Position numbers and translations under genes: made by a program. Shown here one piece after another: positions 44,912 through 53,461 of a stretch of 53,514 nucleotides of DNA (the first letter of the stretch is position 1; the number at the start of each line of letters is the position of its first letter). The notes beneath the pieces were generated by a model. That model did not search any database. It had not been told where the DNA came from and saw only the letters and a list, made by a program, of their open reading frames with translations. The stretch is from Nostoc sp. JL33 (GTDB lineage Bacteria; Cyanobacteriota; Cyanobacteriia; Cyanobacteriales; Nostocaceae), in NCBI RefSeq assembly GCF_017114985.1, contig NZ_JABXKP010000031.1:1-53514 (forward strand). The letters are read 5' to 3'.

Positions 44912-46129
44912 ATGAATTTTTTAGAAAGTGTCCAAATGGCGGGTAAAACCCTGCTATCAAATAAACTGCGTAGCGCCCTGACGATGTTGGGTATAGTTAT
45001 TGGTAACGCCTCAGTAATTGCCATGATTGGTATTGGCGAAGGTGGGCAAAAGTACGTGAATAAACAGCTGGAGTCATTAGGGCCAAATGTGCTGTTTGTG
45101 ATTCCAGGTAATCGAGAAACTCAGCGTATCTCCTTTGAAGTGCCAAAAACTCTAGTGTTGCAAGATGCCGATGCGATCGCTTCTCAGGTACCAACAGTAG
45201 TAGGAGTTGCTCCCGAATTAAACAGAAGACAGGTAATTACATACCGCAACAAAAACACCGATGTCAACATCATTGGCACAACTCCCAGCTTTTTATCGGT
45301 GCGGGATTTTGAAACTGCTAAAGGCAGGTTTTTCTCTGAGGTAGACATTAAGCGAAGCAACCAAGTTGTTGTGCTGGGTGCAGACTTGGCAGAAAAACTA
45401 TTCGGTAATAGTAACGCCATCGGTCAGCAATTGCGACTTGGAAATACCAGCTTTCAAGTGATTGGGACGTTAATAGCCAAAGGTTCTAGCGTCGGTGCAG
45501 ATTATGATGAAGCTGCCTTAATACCGATCACAACCTCAGCTAACCGACTTGTAGGAAAGAATTCTCCTTATGGTATCGCCTTAGATTACCTCGTAGCTGC
45601 CGCTCGTGATTCCGAGAGCGTGGATGCAGCAGAATTTCAAATTAGTAATTTGTTGCGTCTACGACACAAAATTAATGGTGAAGATGACTTTACTCTTCGC
45701 ACCCAGAAAGATGCTTTGCAAACTGTCGGTCAAATTACAGGTGCATTGACAATTATGTTAGCAGCGATCGCTGGGATATCGTTGTTTGTCGGCGGCATTG
45801 GCATCATGAATATTATGCTTGTCTCCGTCACCGAACGCACCCAAGAAATCGGATTGAGAAAAGCGATCGGGGCAACTGAGCAAGATATTTTGCTACAGTT
45901 CATCATTGAGGCAGTGATAGTTTCCGCAGCTGGCGGTCTAGTCGGGACTGCGGTTGGTATCAGTGGCATTCTATTAGTGGGAGCCTTGACTCCTTTAGAA
46001 GCGAGTCTTTCTCCCGTAGCGATTACTATGGCAGTTAGTGTCTCTGCTGGTATTGGTTTATTCTTTGGCGTTGTTCCCGCACGTCGCGCTGCTAAACTTG
46101 ACCCAATTGTGGCTCTTAGAAGTGCTTAG
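44912..46129 (+). CDS. MacB-type ABC exporter permease (FtsX fold)
   Basis: 405 aa. Membrane helix near residue 20-43 (LTMLGIVIGNASVIAMIGIG), large periplasmic MacB_PCD domain (LGPNVLFVIPGNRETQRISF to RTQKDALQTV), then three C-terminal helices (IMLAAIAGISLFVGGIGIMN, VSVTERTQEIGLRKAIGATE, AGIGLFFGVVPARRAAKLDP). This is MacB without its ATPase, as in split cyanobacterial exporters (compare DevBCA). The matching ATPase is at 47800, separated from it by antisense Rpn genes and repeats. Exports unknown compounds, possibly glycolipids or peptides. Confidence 0.9.
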   Translation: MNFLESVQMAGKTLLSNKLRSALTMLGIVIGNASVIAMIGIGEGGQKYVNKQLESLGPNVLFVIPGNRETQRISFEVPKTLVLQDADAIASQVPTVVGVAPELNRRQVITYRNKNTDVNIIGTTPSFLSVRDFETAKGRFFSEVDIKRSNQVVVLGADLAEKLFGNSNAIGQQLRLGNTSFQVIGTLIAKGSSVGADYDEAALIPITTSANRLVGKNSPYGIALDYLVAAARDSESVDAAEFQISNLLRLRHKINGEDDFTLRTQKDALQTVGQITGALTIMLAAIAGISLFVGGIGIMNIMLVSVTERTQEIGLRKAIGATEQDILLQFIIEAVIVSAAGGLVGTAVGISGILLVGALTPLEASLSPVAITMAVSVSAGIGLFFGVVPARRAAKLDPIVALRSA

Positions 46130-46147
46130 TTATGGGAATCGCAAAAC

Positions 46148-46417
46148 TTAATCTTCCTGATGAGGTTGAGGTAAGTAATTCACTAAATCACTTTGACTGG
46201 AGAAATCTAACAGCGCTTCAGCTAACTCTTCTAGTTGAGCGATCGATAAAGTACGAATCTGCTGTTCTATCTCCGGCTCAATTGCACCAAACCGACGTGT
46301 TAATTGACGCAAAATCAGTTGTAGCGGCTCCTGTTTCTTTCCTCGTTCTTCTCCCTGTTGCAATCCCTGTTGCAATCCTTTTTGCAGAATGTCTTGATAA
46401 ATCACAGATTCTTGCAT
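46148..46417 (-). pseudogene. C-terminal copy of the neighbouring Rpn gene
   Basis: 89 aa: MQESVIYQDILQKGLQQGLQ then GKKQEPLQLILRQLTRRFGA and IEPEIEQQIRTLSIAQLEEL. It repeats the tail of the full-length gene at 46457-47368 and lies immediately downstream of it on the same strand. The nuclease core is missing. It reads like the remainder of a partial tandem duplication. Confidence 0.7.
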
Positions 46418-46456
46418 AATTTGCTTTTTAGTGGGTTTGGCAAAGCGATGGCTTCC

Positions 46457-47368
46457 TTAATCCCCTAAACTGGGTTGAAGTGGGGAGATATTTGCTAGAT
46501 AATTCACTAAATCACTTTGGCTGTTAAAACCCAACAGTGCTTCAGTTAACTCCTCAAGTTGAGCGATCAATAATTTGCGAATCTGCTGTTCTATCTCCGG
46601 CTCAATTGCACCAAACCGAAGCTTCAAAAGACGCAGTATTACCGCCACCTCTCCTTTTTGCAAACCTCTTTGCTCTCCTTTTTGCAGAATGTCTTGGTAA
46701 ATCACAGATTCTTGCATAATTTCCTCTCTAAAAAGCTGTTTAATCACATTTTTGTCAAACCGCAAACCAGCTAAAACCTGTACACAAGCTGATATATTCT
46801 GTCGTTCGTCTGTTTCCTCAATCATATCGACAGCAGTAGCGACTTGCTCTAAAAGTCTTTGGGGTGAGTCGCTTCTGGCTAATGTCGCTAGTGATAAGAG
46901 TGCGGGGTTAGCCAGCAGTGGCGTGGGATCTTCTTCCCATAAACGAATCACTCGATATCTGTGTGTAGTGTTCGTGTCTATATACTGAGTTTGAAAAGCG
47001 ATCGCCGAAGATGTAGCTTGAAGGAAAATTAACACCTGTTTAATCTCACACCAGTATTCTCGCTTTAATCTGGTGTAGTAATCCAGCATCCGAAAGTCAA
47101 GCGGGGTTGTGGATTTGGGTGTAGTTTGAAACTCTAAATGTAAGATTTGGTTGGCGATTTGCAGGAATGTCACCCTTACGGGTTCGCCAGTTGCCTGTGG
47201 AGGGAAACCCTCCCGCAGCACTGGACTCACCGAATCAGCGCGAATTGGTTCAAGGTTGAGTTCGGTTTTGAGTACTTGGATATCTGAGGTGTCAATTGAG
47301 AGTAACCAGCTAGCAAACTCAGCAGGGTAGTTTTCAGCAAGGTATTTGCAGGTGTTATCGTAGGCCAA
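46457..47368 (-). CDS. Rpn-family PD-(D/E)XK nuclease, full-length
   Basis: 303 aa. MAYDNTCKYLAENYPAEFAS then ASWLLSIDTSDIQVLKTELN leads to EPIRADSV; a repeat-derived stretch SPVLREGFPPQATGEPVRV (47172-47230) interrupts, then TFLQIANQILHLEFQTTPKS continues with the nuclease core (HLEFQT, LDFRMLDYYTRLKREYWCEI). A DUF4351-type C-terminus (QESVIYQDILQKGEQRGLQK, LRLLKLRFGAIEPEIEQQIR) follows. The insertion is in frame and lies at the same point as the disruptive one in the 8463-9328 gene. It is antisense between the permease and ATPase of the ABC exporter. Confidence 0.85.
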   Translation of the reverse strand: MAYDNTCKYLAENYPAEFASWLLSIDTSDIQVLKTELNLEPIRADSVSPVLREGFPPQATGEPVRVTFLQIANQILHLEFQTTPKSTTPLDFRMLDYYTRLKREYWCEIKQVLIFLQATSSAIAFQTQYIDTNTTHRYRVIRLWEEDPTPLLANPALLSLATLARSDSPQRLLEQVATAVDMIEETDERQNISACVQVLAGLRFDKNVIKQLFREEIMQESVIYQDILQKGEQRGLQKGEVAVILRLLKLRFGAIEPEIEQQIRKLLIAQLEELTEALLGFNSQSDLVNYLANISPLQPSLGD

Positions 47369-47464
47369 GAGGGATGTGTAATTAGTTGTGTATTATACTA
47401 TTTTACTAATGAAGCGATGCTGACGACGGGCTATTCGGTGACGCAACTTTATTTTGTCGTCACC

Positions 47465-47622
47465 AACATTACGACATTAAGGACAAACATCATGACATTT
47501 CTCATCAACATTACGACATTAAGGACAAACATCACGACGTTTCTCATCAACATCACGACATTAAGGACAAACATCACGACATTTCTCATCAACATCACGA
47601 CATTAAGGAGAAACATCACGAT
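47465..47622. repeat. 42-bp tandem repeat, about 3.8 copies
   Basis: Units of the form aacattacgacattaaggac, aaacatcacgacatttctcatc start at 47465, 47507, 47549 and (partial) 47591. Each unit contains two related 21-bp halves. In frame it would encode ITTLRTNITTFLIN repeats (47417-47632), which I do not consider a real protein. Confidence 0.75.
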
Positions 47623-47645
47623 GCTTGGGTAACAAAGCTAGAAAC

Positions 47646-47762
47646 ATGGAAATTGCTATTACTGGCTACGAAGTCGCCCTCACTGTTTATACCCGCAGCG
47701 CCTTTGGTCAAGAATGGGCAATGACGCAAAATAATCTTGGGACTGCTTACATAGATTCTTAA
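47646..47762 (+). pseudogene. TPR-protein scrap
   Basis: 39 codons: MEIAITGYEVALTVYTRSAF then GQEWAMTQNNLGTAYIDS and stop. The phrase ALTVYTR..PEEWAMTQNNLGNAY is a signature of the TPR arrays of cyanobacterial CHAT/TPR proteins. One repeat remains; the rest is gone. Confidence 0.55.
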
Positions 47763-47799
47763 TAAGATTGAATAGTTAAGTATTAATTTTGAGCAGATT

Positions 47800-48564
47800 A
47801 TGGCAAATACTATTTTAATTACCGATTCTCTAGTTCCTGAACCTGTAGCGAAACCAGCAATCATTCGACTAGAAAAAATTTCCAAGATTTATGGTAGTGG
47901 CGAAACAGAAATTCGAGCGCTGAATGATGTCAACCTAATTGTGGAACAGGGCGAATATTGTGCAATCATGGGGCCCTCAGGTTCTGGTAAATCCACAGCC
48001 ATGAATATTATCGGTTGTTTAGATCGTCCCACAGACGGACATTATTACTTAGATAACCTCGATGTAGCCCAAATGGACGATCGCTCATTGGCACACATCC
48101 GTAATAAAAAGCTGGGGTTTGTCTTCCAACAATTCCACCTATTGCCCCAACTAACAGCATTAGAAAATGTGATGCTGCCGATGGTGTATGCTGATGTGAA
48201 TCCCAAAGAAAGAAGCGATCGCGCAATAGAAGCATTGACAAGAGTCGGTTTAGCAAATCGCCTCAACAACAAACCCACTCAACTATCTGGCGGACAACAA
48301 CAACGAGTAGCGATCGCGCGTGCGATCGTTAATCGTCCGGTAGTACTCCTAGCCGATGAACCCACAGGCGCACTTGATTCGCGCACAACCCAAGAAGTCT
48401 TAGATATTTTTGGCGAACTAAATACCAGTGGAATCACCGTTGTCATGGTAACTCATGAGCCAGAAGTTGCCCGTCAAACCCGGCGCATCGTTTGGTTCCG
48501 TGATGGTGAAGTAATACACTCTAATCTCACCCCAGCCGAATTGAATCACTTTGCGGTGTCATAA
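47800..48564 (+). CDS. MacB/LolD-type ABC exporter ATPase
   Basis: 254 aa. Walker [19 protein letters not shown]-loop [14 protein letters not shown], signature [16 protein letters not shown], Walker [22 protein letters not shown]-loop [15 protein letters not shown]-terminal [20 protein letters not shown] identifies the LolD/MacB group. It completes the exporter begun by the adaptor at 43435 and permease at 44912; the operon is interrupted by ~1.67 kb, so it needs its own promoter or read-through. Confidence 0.92.
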   Translation: MANTILITDSLVPEPVAKPAIIRLEKISKIYGSGETEIRALNDVNLIVEQGEYCAIMGPSGSGKSTAMNIIGCLDRPTDGHYYLDNLDVAQMDDRSLAHIRNKKLGFVFQQFHLLPQLTALENVMLPMVYADVNPKERSDRAIEALTRVGLANRLNNKPTQLSGGQQQRVAIARAIVNRPVVLLADEPTGALDSRTTQEVLDIFGELNTSGITVVMVTHEPEVARQTRRIVWFRDGEVIHSNLTPAELNHFAVS

Positions 48565-48652
48565 GTTATTAAAGCCCGCCTACCCTGCGGGTTCTGCCAA
48601 GCAGTACGCGGACTTTGTTTGTCTAGCTGCGAGTTTTAGTGGACAGGGCGGA

Positions 48653-49183
48653 TTACAAACTCGCTGTTTTTCCAGTTTCTGCTTGCGTTGCGATCGGCTT
48701 AACATCGGTGTAACCCACTTCACCAGCTATTGTCCGAAACACTGACATTTGCTCCTCAAATTCTAGTCCTTCAATCTGAGAAATCAGATCATTAATTGGC
48801 TTAGTTGCCTCGTAGCTAGCTGGTAAGTCAACCACCGTATCTCCCATAGCTACTGCCCAAGCATACCAAACTAACAGCTGGTTGTTTTCTTTTATCGCCC
48901 CATAAGCACGAGAATATTCTGTATCTTTGCGGTTAACTATATCCCGCATTATATCTAGTTGCTGCTCATCTGATAACTCAAAATAGTCTTTTAGCAGAAG
49001 TGGTGCTAACTCTGGTTCGGCCGTAGCTGGAGCAGCTGGAGTGATCGAGTCACCCATTTTTTCATAAACCAAATAGAACCAGGCTAATTTGGCATCAGTA
49101 TCTAAATCGTTAAACGCATCCACCAATTTTTGAGTTTCATTGCTCTGGGCTTGAGAAATAGTTTTATCGTAACTTGCAGTCAT
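48653..49183 (-). CDS. Helical carotenoid protein (OCP N-terminal domain homologue)
   Basis: 176 aa, all-helical OCP-N domain without the C-terminal NTF2 domain. VDAFNDLDTDAKLAWFYLVY then EKMGDSITPAAP and EQQLDIMRDIVNRKDTEYSR correspond to helices of OCP (LIWFAYLEMG, ITIAAPG, MCDLANRTDTP), and ENNQLLVWYAWAVAMGDTVV contains aromatic residues that contact the carotenoid. Such HCPs bind a carotenoid and quench singlet oxygen or phycobilisomes; several paralogues exist in Nostocales. No CTD-like homologue or FRP is adjacent. Divergent from the 49404 gene. Confidence 0.9.
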   Translation of the reverse strand: MTASYDKTISQAQSNETQKLVDAFNDLDTDAKLAWFYLVYEKMGDSITPAAPATAEPELAPLLLKDYFELSDEQQLDIMRDIVNRKDTEYSRAYGAIKENNQLLVWYAWAVAMGDTVVDLPASYEATKPINDLISQIEGLEFEEQMSVFRTIAGEVGYTDVKPIATQAETGKTASL

Positions 49184-49403
49184 AATTTTATTTCCAAAGA
49201 AATTTTACAGGCCAAACTAAGGCTTACCAAAGTTTGAGTATCAGATTCTACTACCAAGAGAAAGAGTTAAATTAATTGGAAATTGTAGCTTTAATCTACC
49301 TTTTAGTAGAGGTAAAGTCTCTCCTAAGGAAGCAAAAAAGCAGCAGATTAATTTGCTACAATCTCCTTCAGTAATAAAAAATTTAGCTAAGGTTTTTTAG
49401 TTT

Positions 49404-49778
49404 ATGCCCGATGAAGTAAAGCCCAATTTAAGTGAAGCTCCCACCCACGAAGCCCAATTAGCTGCCGAAAGCATAGCTAGTGGTGAAGAAGAAGCGCCAA
49501 AGGTGAATTTTGATGCTGATTATGCAGCTGCACAAGAATTTAGCGTTAGCGAAGTTGATCGCACAGGTGAAGGTGTAGCAGCAGCCGAATCAGCGACTGA
49601 ATCTAAATTTAAAACCTCTCAACCAGAAGAGACAAAAACCCAATCCCAGTCAACTGGTAATCCTGATGATTATCTAAACTTAGCAAAGGAAGTCGGGAAT
49701 ACTCCGACTGAGGGTGTAACTAATGTTAGCGATGATCTATTAGAACAAGCTTTTGAAAAGGGTGAACGGAAAAATTAA
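49404..49778 (+). CDS. Acidic, probably disordered protein of 124 aa
   Basis: Unrecognised. It is rich in Glu, Ala, Ser and Thr, with no hydrophobic core: THEAQLAAESIASGEEEAPK, FSVSEVDRTGEGVAAAESAT, QPEETKTQSQSTGNPDDYLN. Only PDDYLNLAKEVGNTPTEGVT and NVSDDLLEQAFEKGERK look conserved. It diverges from the carotenoid protein across 220 bases, so shared regulation is possible. Real coding is supported by steady in-frame composition and a clear ATG. Confidence 0.65.
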   Translation: MPDEVKPNLSEAPTHEAQLAAESIASGEEEAPKVNFDADYAAAQEFSVSEVDRTGEGVAAAESATESKFKTSQPEETKTQSQSTGNPDDYLNLAKEVGNTPTEGVTNVSDDLLEQAFEKGERKN

Positions 49779-49797
49779 GTTTTCCCCAACATTTAAT

Positions 49798-49827
49798 AGT
49801 TAATAGTTAAAATTTTAACTATTAACT
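49798..49827 (+). terminator. 30-bp perfect palindrome
   Basis: agttaatagttaaaa joins ttttaactattaact with no spacer, 20 bases past the stop of the acidic protein gene. Built of heptamer-like units; possibly its transcription end. Confidence 0.5.
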
Positions 49828-50143
49828 AATAATTATTTAAGTAGCATTTATCGTAAATTAAAGGGTTTAAGACCCCAACCATTACAGGTAGCGCTCCGGC
49901 AAAGCCACCGAAACTCCGCTCAGTTACGCTGCGGGGATCTTGCTTGCTACAGTCGGGGTTTAAATAAGAGTCTGTTGGCTATAGCGTGCCGTAGGCAAAA
50001 TGTCTTTAATGCGTGAATTTTGTTAGCGCAGCCTCAACTCTTCTCTACCTGGGCTACGCCTTCGTAGAGGCTGCGCCAACGAGTCCGCGTAAAGAGCGCG
50101 TCTGTCTGCGACACGCTATTCGCCTTCCTAGAGAGCGTCATTT
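49828..50143. other. Repeat-rich intergenic region
   Basis: No gene. GC-rich dispersed repeats occur: gaccccaa ... tcggggttt (49871-49960) and a block around 50040-50115 with cyanobacterial repeat motifs (ggctacgccttcgtagagg, gcgtctgtctgcgacacgc). Confidence 0.45.
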
Positions 50144-50782
50144 TCAATTTTGAATTGTTAACACTTCAAGTAGTTCACTAGGTTGCTGAATTAAATAATC
50201 TGGATTTTGCTTGGCTAATGCTTCCGGTGAGTTAAAGCCCCAAGTCACTGCAATCACTTGGACATTTGCTTTCTTTGATGCTTCTATATCTCTGGTTTCA
50301 TCTCCCACATAAATAACTTCTTGAGGCTGGAGTTGGTTTTGCCTCAAGACGTTATTGATTATGGTTGTTTTGCCAAAAATTGTAATTCCTGAGTAGATAA
50401 AATCAAATAGATGATTTAAATCATTGATTGTGAGAAACTGCGTCACATTTTCTTTAGAATTAGAAGTGATAATGCCCAGCTTAAATCCTTTAGCTTGCAG
50501 TTCCATTAATGCATCTTTAATTCCAGGAATTGGCTTTAATTCAGGGATTTTGTTTTTTAATTCTCCTTTAACTTTTTTAACTAGAAAAGGGATCTTAAAT
50601 AGAGAAACTCCTGAGTATTTAATAATTTCCCTAGATGTTAGGTTTTTAAGGAGGGCTAATTGCTCAGGACTTATGTGCCTATAGCCAAAGTCTACAGCTA
50701 GACGATTAGCAATACTTACAAGGGCATCTACTGTATCAGCAATTGTGCCATCAAAATCAAAAATAATTACTTTCGGGGTCAT
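50144..50782 (-). CDS. HAD-superfamily hydrolase (phosphoglycolate-phosphatase-like)
   Basis: 212 aa from ATG 50782. HAD motif I VIIFDFDGTIADTVDALV, motif II LGIITSNSKENV, motif III/IV EVIYVGDETRDIEASKKANV. The IA-type cap with ISPEQLALLKNLTSREIIKY matches Gph-like phosphatases; the natural substrate may be 2-phosphoglycolate or another small phosphoester. Its start lies inside the 3' end of queG (26-base overlap), so they are one operon. ATG 50803 is an alternative start. Confidence 0.85.
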   Translation of the reverse strand: MTPKVIIFDFDGTIADTVDALVSIANRLAVDFGYRHISPEQLALLKNLTSREIIKYSGVSLFKIPFLVKKVKGELKNKIPELKPIPGIKDALMELQAKGFKLGIITSNSKENVTQFLTINDLNHLFDFIYSGITIFGKTTIINNVLRQNQLQPQEVIYVGDETRDIEASKKANVQVIAVTWGFNSPEALAKQNPDYLIQQPSELLEVLTIQN

Positions 50783-51755
50783 TCTTTCGCCTGGATGCGT
50801 CAAGATTAGCTAGGGCGTTGCGTCGTAACATTTCTGGCTTAATCCGCCGCAAGGCAGATGCTGGAAATCGTTTATCCCAATCCTGATCTGAGATTTGGGC
50901 TAATTCTAGCAGGTGGGGAGCAATATTCCCAGGATAAGGCTGAAACTCTGCAATATCAGTTGGGCTGGCAAAACGTTGATTCCAAGGACAAACATCTTGG
51001 CAAATATCACAACCAGCAACCCAGCCTTGCAAATGGGGTGTGATTGTCTCTGGCAATTCCTTGGCTCGATTTTCAATGGTATGATAAGCAATGCAGCGAT
51101 TAGCATCCACGACAAAAGGCTGAGTAATTGCACCTGTAGGACAAGCCTGAATACAACGAGTACAGCTACCGCAGTGTTCTGTATGCGGGCGATCGCTCTC
51201 TAATTCCAAATTGGTCAACACTTCTCCCAAAAATACCCAAGAGCCATATTCTCGTGTAATCAGATTACCATTTTTGGCAATCCAACCAATTCCGGCTTGT
51301 TGTGCTAAGACTTTCTCTTGTACCGGGCCAGTGTCTGCATAATAACGAGCTAGTACGCCCTCATCAAGTGATTCTAGCCATGTAGCTAGCTGCTTGAGTT
51401 TTTTATGCATCACTTTGTGATAATCCCTTCCCCAAGCATAACGGGAAATTTTGGCGTATTCCTCGCCTTCTCCTGACGGAGACGCTGCGCGAACGGGACG
51501 TTGATCTGCTGTGTAGTAATTTAGCACCACACACACTAGCGATCGCGCCTTTGGCATCACTAAGCTGATATCCTGACGCTTTCGATTAGCCATCCATTCC
51601 ATATCCGCGTGATAACCCAGTTCAATCCATGCTTGTAACCTCTGCGCTTCTGTGGGATCTACCTTATCTACAGCAGCAATTCCAACTTTGTGAAAGCCCA
51701 ACTCCCTGGCTTTTTCTTTCACTACACTACTGCTTGTTACGGAATACTGATTCAT
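50757..51755 (-). CDS. queG: Epoxyqueuosine reductase QueG
   Basis: About 332 aa from ATG 51755; an upstream ATG at 51788 gives 343. Last step of queuosine tRNA modification, using cobalamin and two [4Fe-4S] clusters. ARELGFHKVGIAAVDKV start, GYHADMEWMANRKRQDISLV, ISRYAWGRDYHKVMHKKLKQ, ARYYADTGPVQEKVLAQQAG, HCGSCTRCIQACPTGAI and GCDICQDVCPWNQR (the eight cluster Cys) are all present. Between YYTADQ and GEEYAKISRY a dispersed repeat adds RPVRAASPSGE in frame (51474-51505). The C-terminal FPASALRRIKPEMLRRNALA is canonical. Confidence 0.93.
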   Translation of the reverse strand: MNQYSVTSSSVVKEKARELGFHKVGIAAVDKVDPTEAQRLQAWIELGYHADMEWMANRKRQDISLVMPKARSLVCVVLNYYTADQRPVRAASPSGEGEEYAKISRYAWGRDYHKVMHKKLKQLATWLESLDEGVLARYYADTGPVQEKVLAQQAGIGWIAKNGNLITREYGSWVFLGEVLTNLELESDRPHTEHCGSCTRCIQACPTGAITQPFVVDANRCIAYHTIENRAKELPETITPHLQGWVAGCDICQDVCPWNQRFASPTDIAEFQPYPGNIAPHLLELAQISDQDWDKRFPASALRRIKPEMLRRNALANLDASRRKNDPESNYF

Positions 51756-51991
51756 TTTTTTATCTGGATTTTGCCTAAATAAAGGCACATTAACTTTACA
51801 TTACATAGTCAATACCTTTGATTAAGATTTGTTGCTTCCATACATGATAAATTTTATCTAATCGCTGTAATATCCCTGTCTCAAGGTTTCGTACTTCGGG
51901 GATCTAAAGCAGTTAGTAGGTATAGCAGCCTACAATTAATATACGTATGCAAACTATTCATCACCGTAAAGTCAAAGCCGGAGGCTAAACG

Positions 51992-53461
51992 TTGGCACAA
52001 TTGCAAGGACAACCTCTGGCTTTATCAGGCTCTCAAAAAAATTGGGTCTTAGTCGGTGTCGGACTTGGGGTGTTCATGTCTACTCTAGATGTGGGGATCA
52101 TCAATGTTGCTTTGCCCACATTGGTGCAAGCCTTTGATACCAGTTTCCCTACAACCCAATGGGCTGTATTGAGTTACCAGTTGGTCAGTTCCGGTTTAGT
52201 TTTGGGGGCAACGCGCCTGGGGGATATGTGGGGCAAGAAGTCCTTATATCAGGGGGGACTTGTGCTGTTCACTTTCAGTTCGCTGTTATGTGGTTTTGCA
52301 CCTGGTATTGGCTGGTTGATCGGCTTTCGGGCGCTTCAAGGACTCGGTGCTGTGTTCATTTCTGGGCTTGGTTTGGCAATCATCACAGAAGTTTTTCCCT
52401 CTTCCGAACGAGGTCGGGCTGTTGGCGTTATCGGTAGCGTAGTGTCACTGGGAATTGCTTTTGGGCCTTCTGCTGGCGGGCTGCTCCTAAGCTTCTCAGG
52501 CTGGCATAGTATATTCTTTATCAATGTACCTCTGGGGATCATCGCCAGTTTCTTAATAGCTCGCGTGGTGCCGCCTTCTGTACACCTTCCGGGCAAACAG
52601 AAATTTGATTTTTTTGGAGCGATATTGGCTTTATTGACTCTGGGTAGTTTTGGGCTGGGTATGACGCTAGGGCAAAGCCAGGGCTTTGGCAGTACCAATG
52701 CATTGGTATTATTAGCGATCGCTGCCGTGAGTTTTACAACTTTTTTGGTAGTTGAAGCGATTATAGAGCAGCCGCTACTAGAGCTACACCTGTTTGGCAA
52801 TCTTCAGTTGAGTATGGGTTTGCTAAGTGGCTGGCTAGCATTCATTGTTATTGGCGGTTCGCTACTCATCGTCCCTTTCTTTCTAGAGGGCGTTAAGCAT
52901 TATCCGACGGTAAAAGTGGGGCTACTACTAGCCGTGTCGCCTGTACTTAGTGGGTTAATTGCCCCACTATCTGGAAGACTTTCAGACCGCTTTAGCGCTC
53001 GATTAATCAGTTCCATTGGGCTGGGGTTGATGATTGGCGGCTGTCTGGGAATTAGCACCTTTGATGCTCAAATTACTGAGGTAGGCTATGTATCGCGCTA
53101 TTTTATTTACGGCATTGGACTAGGTTTATTCCAATCGCCCAACAATAGCACTGTCATGGGAGCAGTACCAAGGGAGCGGCTAGGGATTGCTTCTGGGCTG
53201 CTGTCTTTGTCACGTACATCAGGAAACACGGTTGGAGTTTCTCTAATCGGGACAGTATTTGGAGCGTTAATCGCTAGCATGTCTGCGGGTGCAGATGTCT
53301 CTGTTGCCCCTCCTGAGGCGATCGTTGCGGGGTTCCAAGGAACTTTTCGCTTTGCAGCCCTAATACTTTGTGGGGCAGCAGTTGCATCCGTTTTGAGGAT
53401 CAGTAAAAAGCAGGGGAGCAGGGGAGCAGGGGAGCAGGGGGAGCAGGGGAGAAATAATTAA
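51992..53461 (+). CDS. DHA2-family MFS exporter (14-TM type)
   Basis: 489 aa. TTG start at 51992 with GGAGG upstream. Motifs: FMSTLDVGIINVALPTLVQA (family motif D1), QWAVLSYQLVSSGLVLGATR then LGDMWGKKSLYQ (motif A), GLGAVFISGLGLAIITEVFP, SLGIAFGPSAGGLLLSFSGW (motif C, drug export), PIxxFFINVPLG-type FFINVPLGIIASFL. Drug/H+ antiporter of the EmrB group; the substrate is unknown. The last residues KKQGSRGAGEQGEQGRNN come from a short gcaggggag repeat. The stop lies immediately before the heptamer array at the end of the window. Confidence 0.9.
   Translation: MAQLQGQPLALSGSQKNWVLVGVGLGVFMSTLDVGIINVALPTLVQAFDTSFPTTQWAVLSYQLVSSGLVLGATRLGDMWGKKSLYQGGLVLFTFSSLLCGFAPGIGWLIGFRALQGLGAVFISGLGLAIITEVFPSSERGRAVGVIGSVVSLGIAFGPSAGGLLLSFSGWHSIFFINVPLGIIASFLIARVVPPSVHLPGKQKFDFFGAILALLTLGSFGLGMTLGQSQGFGSTNALVLLAIAAVSFTTFLVVEAIIEQPLLELHLFGNLQLSMGLLSGWLAFIVIGGSLLIVPFFLEGVKHYPTVKVGLLLAVSPVLSGLIAPLSGRLSDRFSARLISSIGLGLMIGGCLGISTFDAQITEVGYVSRYFIYGIGLGLFQSPNNSTVMGAVPRERLGIASGLLSLSRTSGNTVGVSLIGTVFGALIASMSAGADVSVAPPEAIVAGFQGTFRFAALILCGAAVASVLRISKKQGSRGAGEQGEQGRNN

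Noticed and set aside
47465..47622. Possible CRISPR array
   Set aside because: The 42-bp units are contiguous and contain no unique spacers, so this is a minisatellite.
47417..47632. 71-aa ORF of ITTLRTNITTFLIN repeats
   Set aside because: Produced wholly by the 42-bp tandem repeat; no start context and no homologue-like sequence outside the repeats.
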